From Spizellomyces punctatus DAOM BR117 (taxonomy: Eukaryota; Chytridiomycota; Chytridiomycetes; Spizellomycetales; Spizellomycetaceae): a DNA stretch of 64,000 nt. The DNA lies in contig NW_015971544.1 in the NCBI RefSeq assembly GCF_000182565.1, forward strand, positions 1,363,628 through 1,427,627, written 5' to 3'. Shown piece after piece: positions 35,225-46,400 of the stretch (within the stretch, counting starts at the first letter, position 1; each line of letters opens with the position of its first letter). The translations under genes and the position numbers were made by a program. The notes beneath the pieces are model-generated. The model was not told the DNA's origin. It was given only the letters and a program-made list of their open reading frames with translations, and did no database searches.

Positions 35225-35785
35225 CTAGTCTTCACACATGATCATGTCCTTCATGTCCTGTCGGAGAAGCCAATGACTCCTATAATTATATCCAAAGGGT
35301 AAAACTTGTGCAGGATGTGGATCGTCATCTTTGCTGGAAGGCCAGAGGCGAAAGACATCAACAAATGGTCGCAAGGCATCAGAAGAAATATAGCAACTCA
35401 CGGGAAAGTGCGCAACCATTCAATCTATTCACTTTCCATTTCCTGATGTACATGGCTGTAGGGAAGATATGCCCAATCAGGACAATTCTGCCAGGCATAC
35501 GCTGTGAGGCCATCCCACTCTCCTGCAATCCAGCAGGTCAGACCGCAAAAGAAATCAACCGTGCAAAGGTATGCATCTTTTCTGCTCGTGGCCCCGCTTC
35601 CCATATTCCTATACATCGTTGTCCACATTGGCTTGAGTTCCTGTCGCAGCAGTGACCATTTTGGTTTGAATTCATTTCGTTTTGGAACAATGCGAGGCAT
35701 GTTGCATCCATTGAAGAATATGTGGGTGACAAATTCAAAGTGGTCGAGAATGCATCATGATGTGCGCACACATCCCAATTGCTAT
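35225..35785 (-). pseudogene. Truncated coding fragment next to telomere-type repeats
   Basis: On the minus strand the sequence reads as protein from about 35744: ILDHFEFVTHIFFNGCNMPR, VPKRNEFKPKWSLLRQELK and MWTTMYRNMGSGATSRKDAY, then AGEWDGLTAYAWQNCPDW. A second block near 35342-35225 reads SSKDDDPHPAQVLPFGYNYR and ends at a stop. The Trp/Tyr/Cys-rich composition looks like a real enzyme, perhaps a glycosyltransferase, but I do not recognise the family. The 5' side meets an in-frame stop and then telomeric repeat at 35786, with no start codon, so the N-terminus is missing. It may instead be an intact short gene with introns I cannot resolve. Confidence 0.45.
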
Positions 35786-35807
35786 GGTTAGGGTTAGGGT
35801 TACAGGG
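35786..35807. repeat. Interstitial telomere-type repeat, TTAGGG orientation
   Basis: GGTTAGGGTTAGGGTTACAGGG: about three TTAGGG units, the last one altered. It abuts the truncated fragment to its left. Confidence 0.8.
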
Positions 35808-35942
35808 TGTCCCCACTGGGTTATTTTTCTCAAGTGTTCAGATTTGAAAGCAACCTTAATTAAAGTTGTTGAGAATGGTCTAAAATGAGGGAATATACAA
35901 TAAAATAGCAAAGAGTTCAGTGATTTTTTAAAAACTTCAAGA

Positions 35943-35987
35943 TTAGAGTTAGGGTTCCCTAACCTTAACCCTAACCCTAACCCTTAG
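35943..35987. repeat. Interstitial telomere-type repeat, head-to-head TTAGGG/CCCTAA
   Basis: The tract begins TTAGAGTTAGGG, passes through TTAGGGTTCCCTAA, then continues with about four CCCTAA-type units to CCCTTAG. The orientation change inside one tract, TTAGGG then CCCTAA reading 5' to 3', is the arrangement left when two chromosome ends join. Copy number is low and units are degenerate. Confidence 0.8.
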
Positions 35988-36488
35988 TTGCTCCTGTCGG
36001 ACTGCACTATGATGGCGGGGTTGACCCATAAACTGATTGTCTTGTTACATTGGAAATTGCAACTATTCTAGTGCATTTGGTAGGATTTCGCAGATGCGTT
36101 TGCCTATTCTCCTGGCATTTGATTTCTCAGTACGAATCTGAAGTGGTGCAGGAACGGTGCTGTGCAGCACGCTGAGATTTCTGAATATTCCCACCCTAGT
36201 GCCCAATCCGGTTGAGCATGCTGCTTTAGTTATATCTGGCTCATCGAATGATTGGATCCTTTCATATGAATTGATAGCATAGTGATCGTGACTATAGTAA
36301 GCAACGTCCTAATATGTGGAGGATATTTAGGTCATTGCGCATAGGGTTGTTTCAAAGATAGTCATCTTTCACCCATTCCCCCTATTTCGTGTGTTTATCC
36401 GACTTTGTTTATGTAAAGTATGTATGAGGTTCACATCTAGTCTACAATCTAAATTATGTCTAAACCGCTAGTCCACATCTAAATCTAT
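35988..36488. other. Intergenic, A/T-rich flank between telomeric repeat and NRPS
   Basis: About 500 bp with no open frame or RNA recognised. Short imperfect repeats of TCTAAAT and TAGATTG types occur near 36440-36490. It includes the NRPS 3' flank. Confidence 0.4.
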
Positions 36489-37400
36489 TTAGATTGTATG
36501 CGCTACGAATGACTGTAGATGGTACAAATGCACCCATTTACGCAAGGACTCAAAGTTGCTCTTGAATCCTCCATATCCATCCAAAAAGGCTCCCACATAC
36601 TGCTCCGTTAGTTCCGCTTCGTCTACCAATTCAGCGGAGGCCGCTATAGACCATGCTGCCGTCCCTAAATCGAACCTACAATCTCCAAAACCAGCGCTGC
36701 CCCAATCCACCGCTCCCACTGCGCGCCATTTTGTTAATGATGTTTGGTCTTGAACAAAGAGCACATTGGCCAGGACGGCATCACCATGCAGGAATACTAG
36801 TTTGGAGTTGCTGTCGTCCTTTCGGCCATATTCGTCTGGAGGATATTGCGCATAATGGATATGCTTTTGATCCCTTCTTCGCGACTTGTGTGACCAAGAT
36901 CCCGCGTAATATTGTCGTTGACAAAATCCAGGCTGGCCTTCAACCAGTCTTGAGGACTGCTACTCGCGTGAATGCCACTGTCAGCAGGAAGTCCGAGGAC
37001 AGGAACTCCTGTGAGCTCCCAATTGTGGATGATGCGAAGAGCCTCACCAAACTGGTACGCAATATGAAGGCGGGCTTCCGAAGATCCAGCTCGTATCCAT
37101 CCGTCCGCCCCATTGTCGCCATCCACTCGCGAAACGATAGAGTGTCTTTCAATAATGGCGATGGGCGTTGGAATAGAAAGCGACTCGTTCGAAATCTTGG
37201 AAAGAGCCATGAGAATGCCATGCTCTTGTTCTATTTCGGCCGCAGAAGTCTCTGAGATTGGTTGCTTAACAACTAGCCGAGCACGAGGTGCGTCGATAAG
37301 GAACATTAAGGAATTTAGCCCCGCAGTATTCCTCTGGATGTCAAATTGGGAACCAGCGTGCGCAATGACGGCCGACAGAACAGCGTCGGAAAGTTCATTT
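36489..37400 (-). other. APH-type phosphotransferase domain at the NRPS C-terminus
   Basis: Follows the FSH1 domain in frame. The N-lobe has ARLVVKQPISE (putative nucleotide Lys) and EIEQEHGILMAL (paired Glu). The catalytic loop is FLHGDAVLANVLF (HGDxxxxN), and the metal loop is GAVDWGSAGFGDCRFDLGTA (DWxxxxxGD), as in APH/choline kinase enzymes (PF01636). The catalytic part is one frame away from the N-lobe: either a 59-nt intron with a weak GTCAAC donor or a one-base lesion near GAAGAAGGGATC (about 36862-36873) separates them. It could phosphorylate the peptide, as tailoring or self-protection. Confidence 0.82.
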
Positions 37401-40400
37401 CCAAGTGATGCTGCTCCATGGATTTCGGATGAATGAGTGCTTGTTGATTTGATGATACTACTAATACGTAATGCGAACTCTTCATCCCTGGGTATATCAT
37501 GACCCCCGTTATGACGAAGATGAGTCAATTTCGTGGCCTCATAACGGCCGGCGAGAAGAGTATGGAACTCCTCACGTTCTCTTTCGCCAGAGATATGGAT
37601 CGACGGAACTTGCCATCCACTCGTTGCTGTCTCAGTCCAGGCAGAGGGTACGTGAGGCGATGATAACGGAAGTCCAGAGAAAAGGATGCTGAAATTCCAC
37701 TTGCGAGGGATGAGCGACTTTTCAGCCATTCGATCCATCAGTTCGACCACCATTGCTCCTTGAGAAAAGCCCAGTAGCGCATGGACGCGACCGTGCTTTT
37801 CGATCTCTGTCAGAACAAGGTGTGCTGTCTGAAATGCATCATCTTCCGTGATGTTGCCGTCGGATGGAAACCAGGAGTATCCTGTCATATTTGGGTAATA
37901 AATGCGAAGTTCTGCAGAAGCAAAGAAATTATGAGAACTTCGGATTACGTTCAATTCACTATTGTAGGTCCATGAACTTACGAGACGAAAATCCTTCGAA
38001 AGGACCTTGAAGGTAGATGAGTTCGACATCTGAGCCTAATGCCACAGATATTGCAGAAAGTTGATGGGCAAGATGGGCCGGATTCGACCCTTGCCCATGG
38101 AGACAAAGAATACGTATAGATTTCGGCGGGTTGTGCAAACTGTTCATCGAGGACTTCACAACATTAGCATTGTCCACCATCCGTGTGATGGCAAGAGCCA
38201 TCTGCTCTAATGATGGCGCCGTAAACATCGTTTCGTGATTGAATCGATCAAGATCAAATTTTCTCCTAATCCTTTGAAGGGCGATAAATGCGTTCATCGA
38301 GTGACCGCCGAGCGAGAAGAACGACGAGGTGGGGGAAATCTGACCGGCGTCGGATTTAAGTACTTCAGCCCAAATCGACGCTAACTGCTCTTCAATTGTT
38401 GTCAATGGGCGGGAACCTTGATTTGATTGGATATCCAGCTTTGCAAGGGCCGATCTGTCCGTCTTACCGTTGATGTTGACAGGCATCTCGTCCAACGCTA
38501 GAAAAATAGAGGGAACCATGTAATGCGGGAGGCATTGTTGCGCAAATTGACGAACGCTCTCAACGTCTAGGTTTCCGGGCGTTACGAAGGCAACCAGGTA
38601 TTTCTGGTCTTTTACGATCACGCATGAGCTCGTGACTTCGGGGTGTCGCAAGATGGAGCCAGCAACCTCGTCCAACTCAATCCGATAACCATTGAATTTT
38701 ATCTGGTTATCCTTCCGTCCGAGAATTTCGAAATCGCCGCTTGGAAGTATACGCCCGAGATCGCCAGTCATGTACATTCGGCCCGGATTGAAAGGATTGG
38801 GAAGGAACCTGGCGGCACTTTGCTCGAGTAAATTCACATATCCGGGGGCGACACCTATTCCACCAACGTACATTTCGCCTACTACCCCCACAGGAACTCT
38901 TCCGTTCTGATCCAACAGATAGCATGAAGTATTCGGCAGCGGCCTGCCTACCGTCACCGTAGCGCCGGACTTGAGAGTTCCCATATGACTAAGAATTGAT
39001 ATTTCCGTGGGGCCGGTGACATTAATGAACCGCACATGTGGCGCCCATAAATCTTTAAGGGGTTGGGGACACATTTCCCCACCTACAGTCACATATTTCA
39101 AATTAGGATAGTCCAGTGGTGAGCCAAGGGTGGAGAGACCAGTTGGCGTCATGAACAACGCTGAGACTTTTTTGATTGATTCGCGAGCATCCTCTTCCCG
39201 TATCACCAAAGTGGCCCCATTACATAAAGCAGACCAAGTTTCGAGCTGGCACGCATCAAACCCGATTGCCATGAATTGCAATACCCGCGCTTTCTCATGA
39301 TATCCGCTTTCACGGGACCAGGCAAAAATGGCATTGGCTGCACCGCCATGTGGTACAGGTACTCCTTTCGGTTTCCCGGTGGAGCCCGATGTGTAGACCA
39401 CCATAAACGTGTCGGCTTCCTGTACGTGTGGTGCACCCGTTTGACGGAAGGTAGATCGTGCAGTCGTTGAGTCTACTGGCTTTTGTGTGGGACATCCGCA
39501 AAACGTCGATGCTGTTCGCTTTGCCCACTCCCAGAATGATTTGCGCGGTTTGCGAGATGTTTCAACTTTTTTGTTTCGTGGGGTATCAGTCGACATCGTT
39601 GGAGAACATGGATAAGCCCGTTTATCTCCTCCTGAGCGACCTTTAAACATCTCAGCGTTGCCTTTTCCTTCCTCGACGAGTGTAGTCTGACTATGTGCAT
39701 CACTCAAGCTGTGTTCGACATAAATCACTGGGATATCCAAGTTCAGGTCGTGCACTGCTTTCGCATCAGCTTTCCTCGACACAATGCAACTGGCGTTCGC
39801 ATCTTCCACCATAAACCTGATGCGCTCAGGCGGAAATTTAGAGTCGATCGGCAAAATTGCCCCGCCTGCCTTCAAAGCTCCCAGCAGTGCAACAGGGAAT
39901 TCCAGGCAGCGCTGCATGATGACTGCAACACCGGAACCCGCCTTGAGTGTCCCAATCAAAGCCGCGATGGCATCTCCCCGTTCATTAAGCTCCCCATATG
40001 TCATATAGTCATTCCCATATTCAACCGCACGCCACTCAGGATGCTTTCTTGCGTAGGATTCAAAAGCGTGATGTACTATGGGGAAAGGGATTTCGACATG
40101 CTCGCCGTAGGAAAACTGGTCTATTAGCTTAACCTGCTGTGGCGATAGGTCCCAGAAGGCGCTACGTGCGTTCGCTGTTGGTCCGGTTATGTTATCCACA
40201 AGCTGCGTCATCGTGTAGTTGAATTCGTCAACAACCATTGAAGCTTGTGACCTTCCCATCCTCTCATAAAAAGCAGAAACGCGTAGCTCTTCCCCTAGCG
40301 GCGATAGAATAAGCTCGAATGAATAGTCGGAGAACGTTCCGTTGTTCCGGGGGTTCTTCGACGACAGTTTGAAACGACTATCCTTGGTGGTATCGGCCTC

Positions 40401-43400
40401 TCCGCTGTTGGGTATGTTTTGGAATGCGAACAGCGTGTTGAAGAGTTTGTTTTCTGCTGTTACCTTGCCCCAGCTTTGGATATCCACTAAACTAGCATGC
40501 CCAAAGGAAAGCATGGAGGCATATTCATCATGAATGCCCTTCAAGACGTCAATCACGCTTCGGTCGTCGAAGCGCACCCGACATGGCACCGTGTTGATGA
40601 GTGGTCCAACAATCCTAATTGGAGTACATACATGTAGATAATTAGCTACGATTCCAATTTCAATAAGAGAAAGTGGAATGCAGATGTAAAAACGTACTCA
40701 TTCGCGCCCTGTACTGATATATCCCGTCCAGAGAGAACCTGACCAAAAATGATATCGCTTGTTCGCAAGTATTTACGAAGTGTGAACGCCCATGTACATT
40801 TGAGAATCGCCGCAACTGTGACGCCAGCCGTTCTTGCAGCCTCCTGTAGCTGAGCCATTGATAACGGACATGCAACGTCAATTGGAGCGTCCTCATCCAA
40901 TGGGCAGCCCCCTAATAAAAGCTCTGGTGCCGCCACAGTATCCACGAGGTAATCACGCCAAAAGGTTTCAGCTGCGTCCAGATCTTGTGAGTATATGTAA
41001 TCGACGGCGGTACGGAAACTCGGTCGTTTGGTAAGTGGCAACCCATTCACCGCTTTCAAGAAGTCGTGAGTAATCAGTGGCATTGAGAAACCGTCATATA
41101 ATGCGTGATGTATCGTCATTAAAACATGATACTCTTCGCGAGCACGAACTAGCGTCAGTCGCACCCATTGCTTATCCGAAACTTTGAATCCGCGCTGTTT
41201 GTCTTGCTTCAAGAAGTCCGATATATCCGTAGTAGCAGCTTCCTCGAACAAGGGTTGGGCTTCATGCAAAACAATTTGACATATGCCATCCGAGGTCGAT
41301 GCAAAGGCAGTACGCAGAATGTCATGAGTGGCGACGAGAGTGTGGAAAGCTTTGCTTAGCGCCGATGGTTCAGTCACACCAGGTGCCACATCGAGAAGAA
41401 CCTGGTTAACGTACGCTCCGGGATCACGCATCGTTGTCATCACCATGCCGGCCTGCCCGGGCATTGGCGGGAATGCATCGAACTCGCCATTTAGCCGCAC
41501 GGAGGGTGCCCAAATGTTTGCGATTTCCTCGTACGCCCTTTGACTGATGATGCTGTGTTAAAACCCATACACACAGTAAGATCAATAAAACGTGACAATA
41601 CCTGATCTTCGCAGCAGGCCAGGTATGAGCTGCCTTCGCGACCTCTGTTTCGCTAGGGGACTCTTCAAAATATGAAGCGAGGCGGGCTAATGTAGGGGTT
41701 TTGAATATCTGCTGTGTAGTTAGGATGATCCCTTCCTTCTTACACAGGGCGACAAGGCGCATCGCTGACATGGAATCACCCCCGAGCTCGAAGAAGGAAG
41801 TGTTTCTACTAATTAGCTCGAGCGGTTTGTTCAAAACCTTAGCCCATAGGGCAGCCATCTTGATCTCCATAGGAGTGGCAAGGTACGCACGCTCCATCTT
41901 GAGCTCAATTTCAGCCAGGGCTTTCTTATCAGTTTTTCCATTCACGTTGGTTGGCATCGCGTCCAATCCGCAATACACAGCTGGTCTCATATAGGGCGGT
42001 AAATTCTCGTCCACTACCGCGCGTATCTCTGCAATAATAACATCGGATGGGGTGAAGAAGCCAGCTAAATACGTGCCATCCTTCACAATAACAGCTGCTG
42101 TAGCAACCCGCGGATGTTTAATGATAGCTGCCGCCACTTCGTCCAGCTCGATGCGATAGCCTTTCAATTTTACTTGGTCATCTTTACGTCCAAGCAACTC
42201 ATATTTACCATCGGGCAAGACTCGCCCGAGATCCCCTGTCTTAAACATCAAAGGCCCGTGATGGCGTAAATCATGAGGAACGAATCGCTCCGCAGTCAGT
42301 TGCGGTAAATTAACATAACCGTGTGCGATACCCCAACCACCCGTATACAACTCGCCAACGACTCCCACCGGGACTGGCCTCATTCGTTCATCCAGGACAT
42401 GCGAGCATGAGTTGGGGATGATTCTGCCCAGAGTAATCGGCTCTTCAGGGAATAATCTGCCAATATGCGCCAAGATTGACACCTCAGAAGGTCCTCCACC
42501 ATTAATGAAGACGACATGTTCCGACCACAGGTCTTTCAATTCCTTCGAGCATGCCTCTCCAGTAACAACCATGTTCCTCAGGTTAGGGAACTCGGATGGT
42601 GAACCTAGCTGAGACAAACCAGTCGGCGTAATCATAAGTGAATCCACGTTACATAGCGTATCCATCACCTGATCGTACAAAACGAGCGTCGAGCCACTGC
42701 TGAGCGCTGACCAGGTCTCCCATGCACACGCATCAAAACCGATAGCCATAAACTGAGCCATACGAGATCGTTCATGACAACCAAGGAGAGGGGCACAAAA
42801 CAGGATAACATTCATGGCGCCAAAGTGAGGTACAATTACGCCTTTAGGGTTTCCCGTTGATCCTGAGGTGTAAACGACCAAAAATTCATCGGCACCAGTT
42901 GGCATATGCTTCTCCATACGTTCAAAACCATGTCGATCTTTTGATCTTCTATCCACATATACGACGGCCCTATCCAGGCTAAAAGGTCTATCGCCTTGCC
43001 CTTCTTGCATGACGATAGCGCATACATCCGAGTCTTGCAAGATATAGGTGATTCGATGTTCGGGGAACTTGGCATCGATCGGAACAACAGCGGCACCAGT
43101 CTTTAGAACGGCTAGTAGGGCAATAGGAAATTCAAGACAGCGCTGCATAATAACAGCAACACGTTTTCCAACACGTGCACCCAGAGAAGCGAGTTGACCG
43201 GCAACTGCTTCACCGCGCTCGTTGAGCTCGCCATATGACAAGCACTCGCCTGCGTGTTCAATAGCAATCCAGCTAGGGTGCTGTTTACTACGAGCTTCAA
43301 AATTCTGGTGAACTACTTCGTGTGGATCCACCTTCGGCCCCACGCAGAGTTTCTCAAGGGCAAGGGTTTGCGAAGGAGACAATTCCCACATGTCTTCAGC

Positions 43401-46400
43401 CTTCATCATACAGTTGTCTTGAATTGTTGCTTCTACAAGCCTGCTAACTGTGAAATCGAATTCGTCCAACAACATAAACGCTTGAGATTCCTCCATATTC
43501 CGAGATTGATAGAAGCCGCTGATACGGAGGATCTTATCTTCTGGATGGAGAACTAACTCGAAGGGGTACTTCGACATGGACCCGCCGGAAGTGCTCGCAA
43601 AATCGGGTGTCCGCATGATCTGCTCCACTGCATGCTCGTTTTTCACAGGAAGGTTTTGAAAGACAAATAGGGTTTGGAAAAGCGAAACATCTGCTTGGAC
43701 CCCAGCGTACCGTTGGATGTCCACTAGACCCGTATGCGTGTGAGGTAGCATTTTGGTATGGTCTGCTTGCAAACATTTCAGAATGTCCAAAACACTACTC
43801 GAATCAGAGACATTGATGCGGCATGGTACTGTATTGATTAAAGGTCCAACAATCCTAGCAGCACAGATGTTAGTTCTCATGCAGCACCAGCAATGGAACC
43901 ACCTCGGAACTTACGCCTCTACACCTTCCACAGGGATATCACGTCCGGAAAGCACTTGACCAAAAATCACGTCATCTACACGCAGATACTTCCGTAGGGT
44001 AAACGCCCAGGCGGCTTTCAACAGCACAGCCATTGTGACTCCCGCAGAGCGCGCGGAGGTTTGAAGAACGTCGGTAGAAGTAGAGCATTGATGGAAAATG
44101 GGTGATGGCATTTCATCTTTAGCGGGAGCTCCACAGCGAAGGTTCAAAGGCGACGGACGAACGATGTCCGAAAGGTAGGCGCTCCAAAATTTCCGGCTTT
44201 CAGCCATATCCTGAGCAAAAACATAGTCCACGACAGTGCGGAAACGAGGCCTATCGAGGAGCCTTTCACCGACGTATGCTTTGATGAGGTCATCGCATAT
44301 AATAGGCAATGACCATCCGTCATACAAACTATGGTGAATCGCCATCACCACGAATTGCCTAGGGATGGGTAGGGACGAAGATACCAACGCTAAGCGAACC
44401 CAATGAGTGTCTTGAAGAGTAAAACCACGCAGCTTATCAGACTCGAGATATGTGGTGAGTTCCGGTACACTGACGATATCCACCGTTGCCGTGGACTCGC
44501 CATGTGTGATCTGGCACAGACCCGCGGTCGAGGTCGAGACAAAGGTGGTTCGCAATATGTCGTGCTGCTTTATGACCACCCAAAATGCCGTTTCCAGTTG
44601 GCTCACAGATATTGTACCCTCTACTTCGAAAATAATATGAGCAAGGTACGAAGAATTGTCTTGTAATGTAGCTGCAATCATTCCACTTTGCAACGGTGTG
44701 GTAGGAAACACTTCGTACTCGTTCCGGATGTTTAGCTTTGGCAAGAAGTCCGTTGTGATTTCAGCCAAAGTCTCGCGGCTGAAGAAGCAACAAATACACG
44801 GTGAGTTTGTGTATGTCATAAGGTAATGAATGGTATGACTCCCACCTGACACAAGCAACTGGCCAAGCTATTGGAATGTACTCCGTAGAGACGGACTTGA
44901 GTATCGCTGCCATGTCCGCCAACAGAGGTTTTGAAAAGATCACCGTTGAAGAAAGACTGGAACACCCGTGTTTCTTGGCCTTCGCGACCAAACTGATCGC
45001 AGATAACGAGTCACCACCAAGGGCAAAGAAGGAGCTATCCCTTCCAATGAGCTGGATCTGCACTCCAAGGATCTCGGACCACAATTTTGCCAGTTGCCGT
45101 TCAGATTCGGTTTCAAGGTCATCTACTTGCATGCGCATATCAAGCTGTGCAAGTGCCTTCTTATCGGCCTGTGGGATGCCAAACAATACTTCAGAAAAAC
45201 AGTCCAAATAAAAATGCTCGTATCTGCACCAACCTTTCCATTCGCATTTGTCGGCATGTTAGTCAGGCCATGAAAAACGGCAGGCATCATATACCTGGGG
45301 ATTCGGCTAGCAAGAATGTCGCGCAATTCTTGCACATCAACCGTGTCCGGTGTGAAAAATCCAACCAGATAAGAGCTATCCTTCACGATAGCAACCGCTG
45401 CGCTCACTTGAGGATGTTTCATCATTGCGGCAGCAATTTCGTCTAATTCGATGCGGTATCCCTTGAACTTCACCTGATCATCTTTGCGGCCAAGTATACC
45501 AAAACTCCCATCCGAAAATATGTACCCCATATCTCCTGACTTGAACATTCGCGAATCAGGAATGAACGGGTCCGGTAGGAACCGCTCCTCGGTTAGCCTC
45601 GACAGATTGCTGTATCCAGGGGAGATACCGACACCGCCGATATAAATCTCACCCACCACCCCAATTGGAACTTGTCTGTGTTGAGCATCCAATATATAGC
45701 AACTGGAGTTCGGAATTGGCCGGCCAATTGTGACTTCGTCGTCTGGTTTGAGCAAAGCAAGGTGCGATATGACGGAAACCTCAGATGGACCGTATATATT
45801 GTTGAACACAACGTGTGTTGCCCATATGTCCTTCAGCTCTCTTGGACAGTGCTCGCCACAAACCGTAACCGCTTTTAAACAGGGGTAATCTTCGGGCTTT
45901 CCAATCTTCGAGAGTCCGGTGGGGGTAATAAAGAGTGTAGTAACGGAAGAAATAGTTTTGAATGCATCTTCTTCACGCAGGACAAGAGTTGCGCCATGAT
46001 TCAAAGCGGACCATGTTTCCAATTGGCATCCGTCAAAACCAACCGCTAAGAACTGAGCAATTCGAGAACCTTCCACACATCCGGGATGGTTACGGTAGTG
46101 GTTTATTACGTTTGAAACACCAATATTAGGAACGGGAACACCTTTTGGTGCGCCAGTTGATCCAGATGTATACAAGAAGAAAAAGGTGTCTGATCCAGTA
46201 GCGCAGTGTCGATCTGCTGGCGTGAAGTGCCGGGGAGAGGATTGAAGTTGCTTCATGTCGACCCATAAGAGTTCAATATCATGGAGTGACAGTGCTTCTA
46301 TCTTCCCTGTGCATTGGGTCGAAAGGATTAACGTAGCTTGTGAATCACGCAGAATATACTGAATGCGGTCCGCCGGAAACTGGGCGTCCAACGGGACGAA

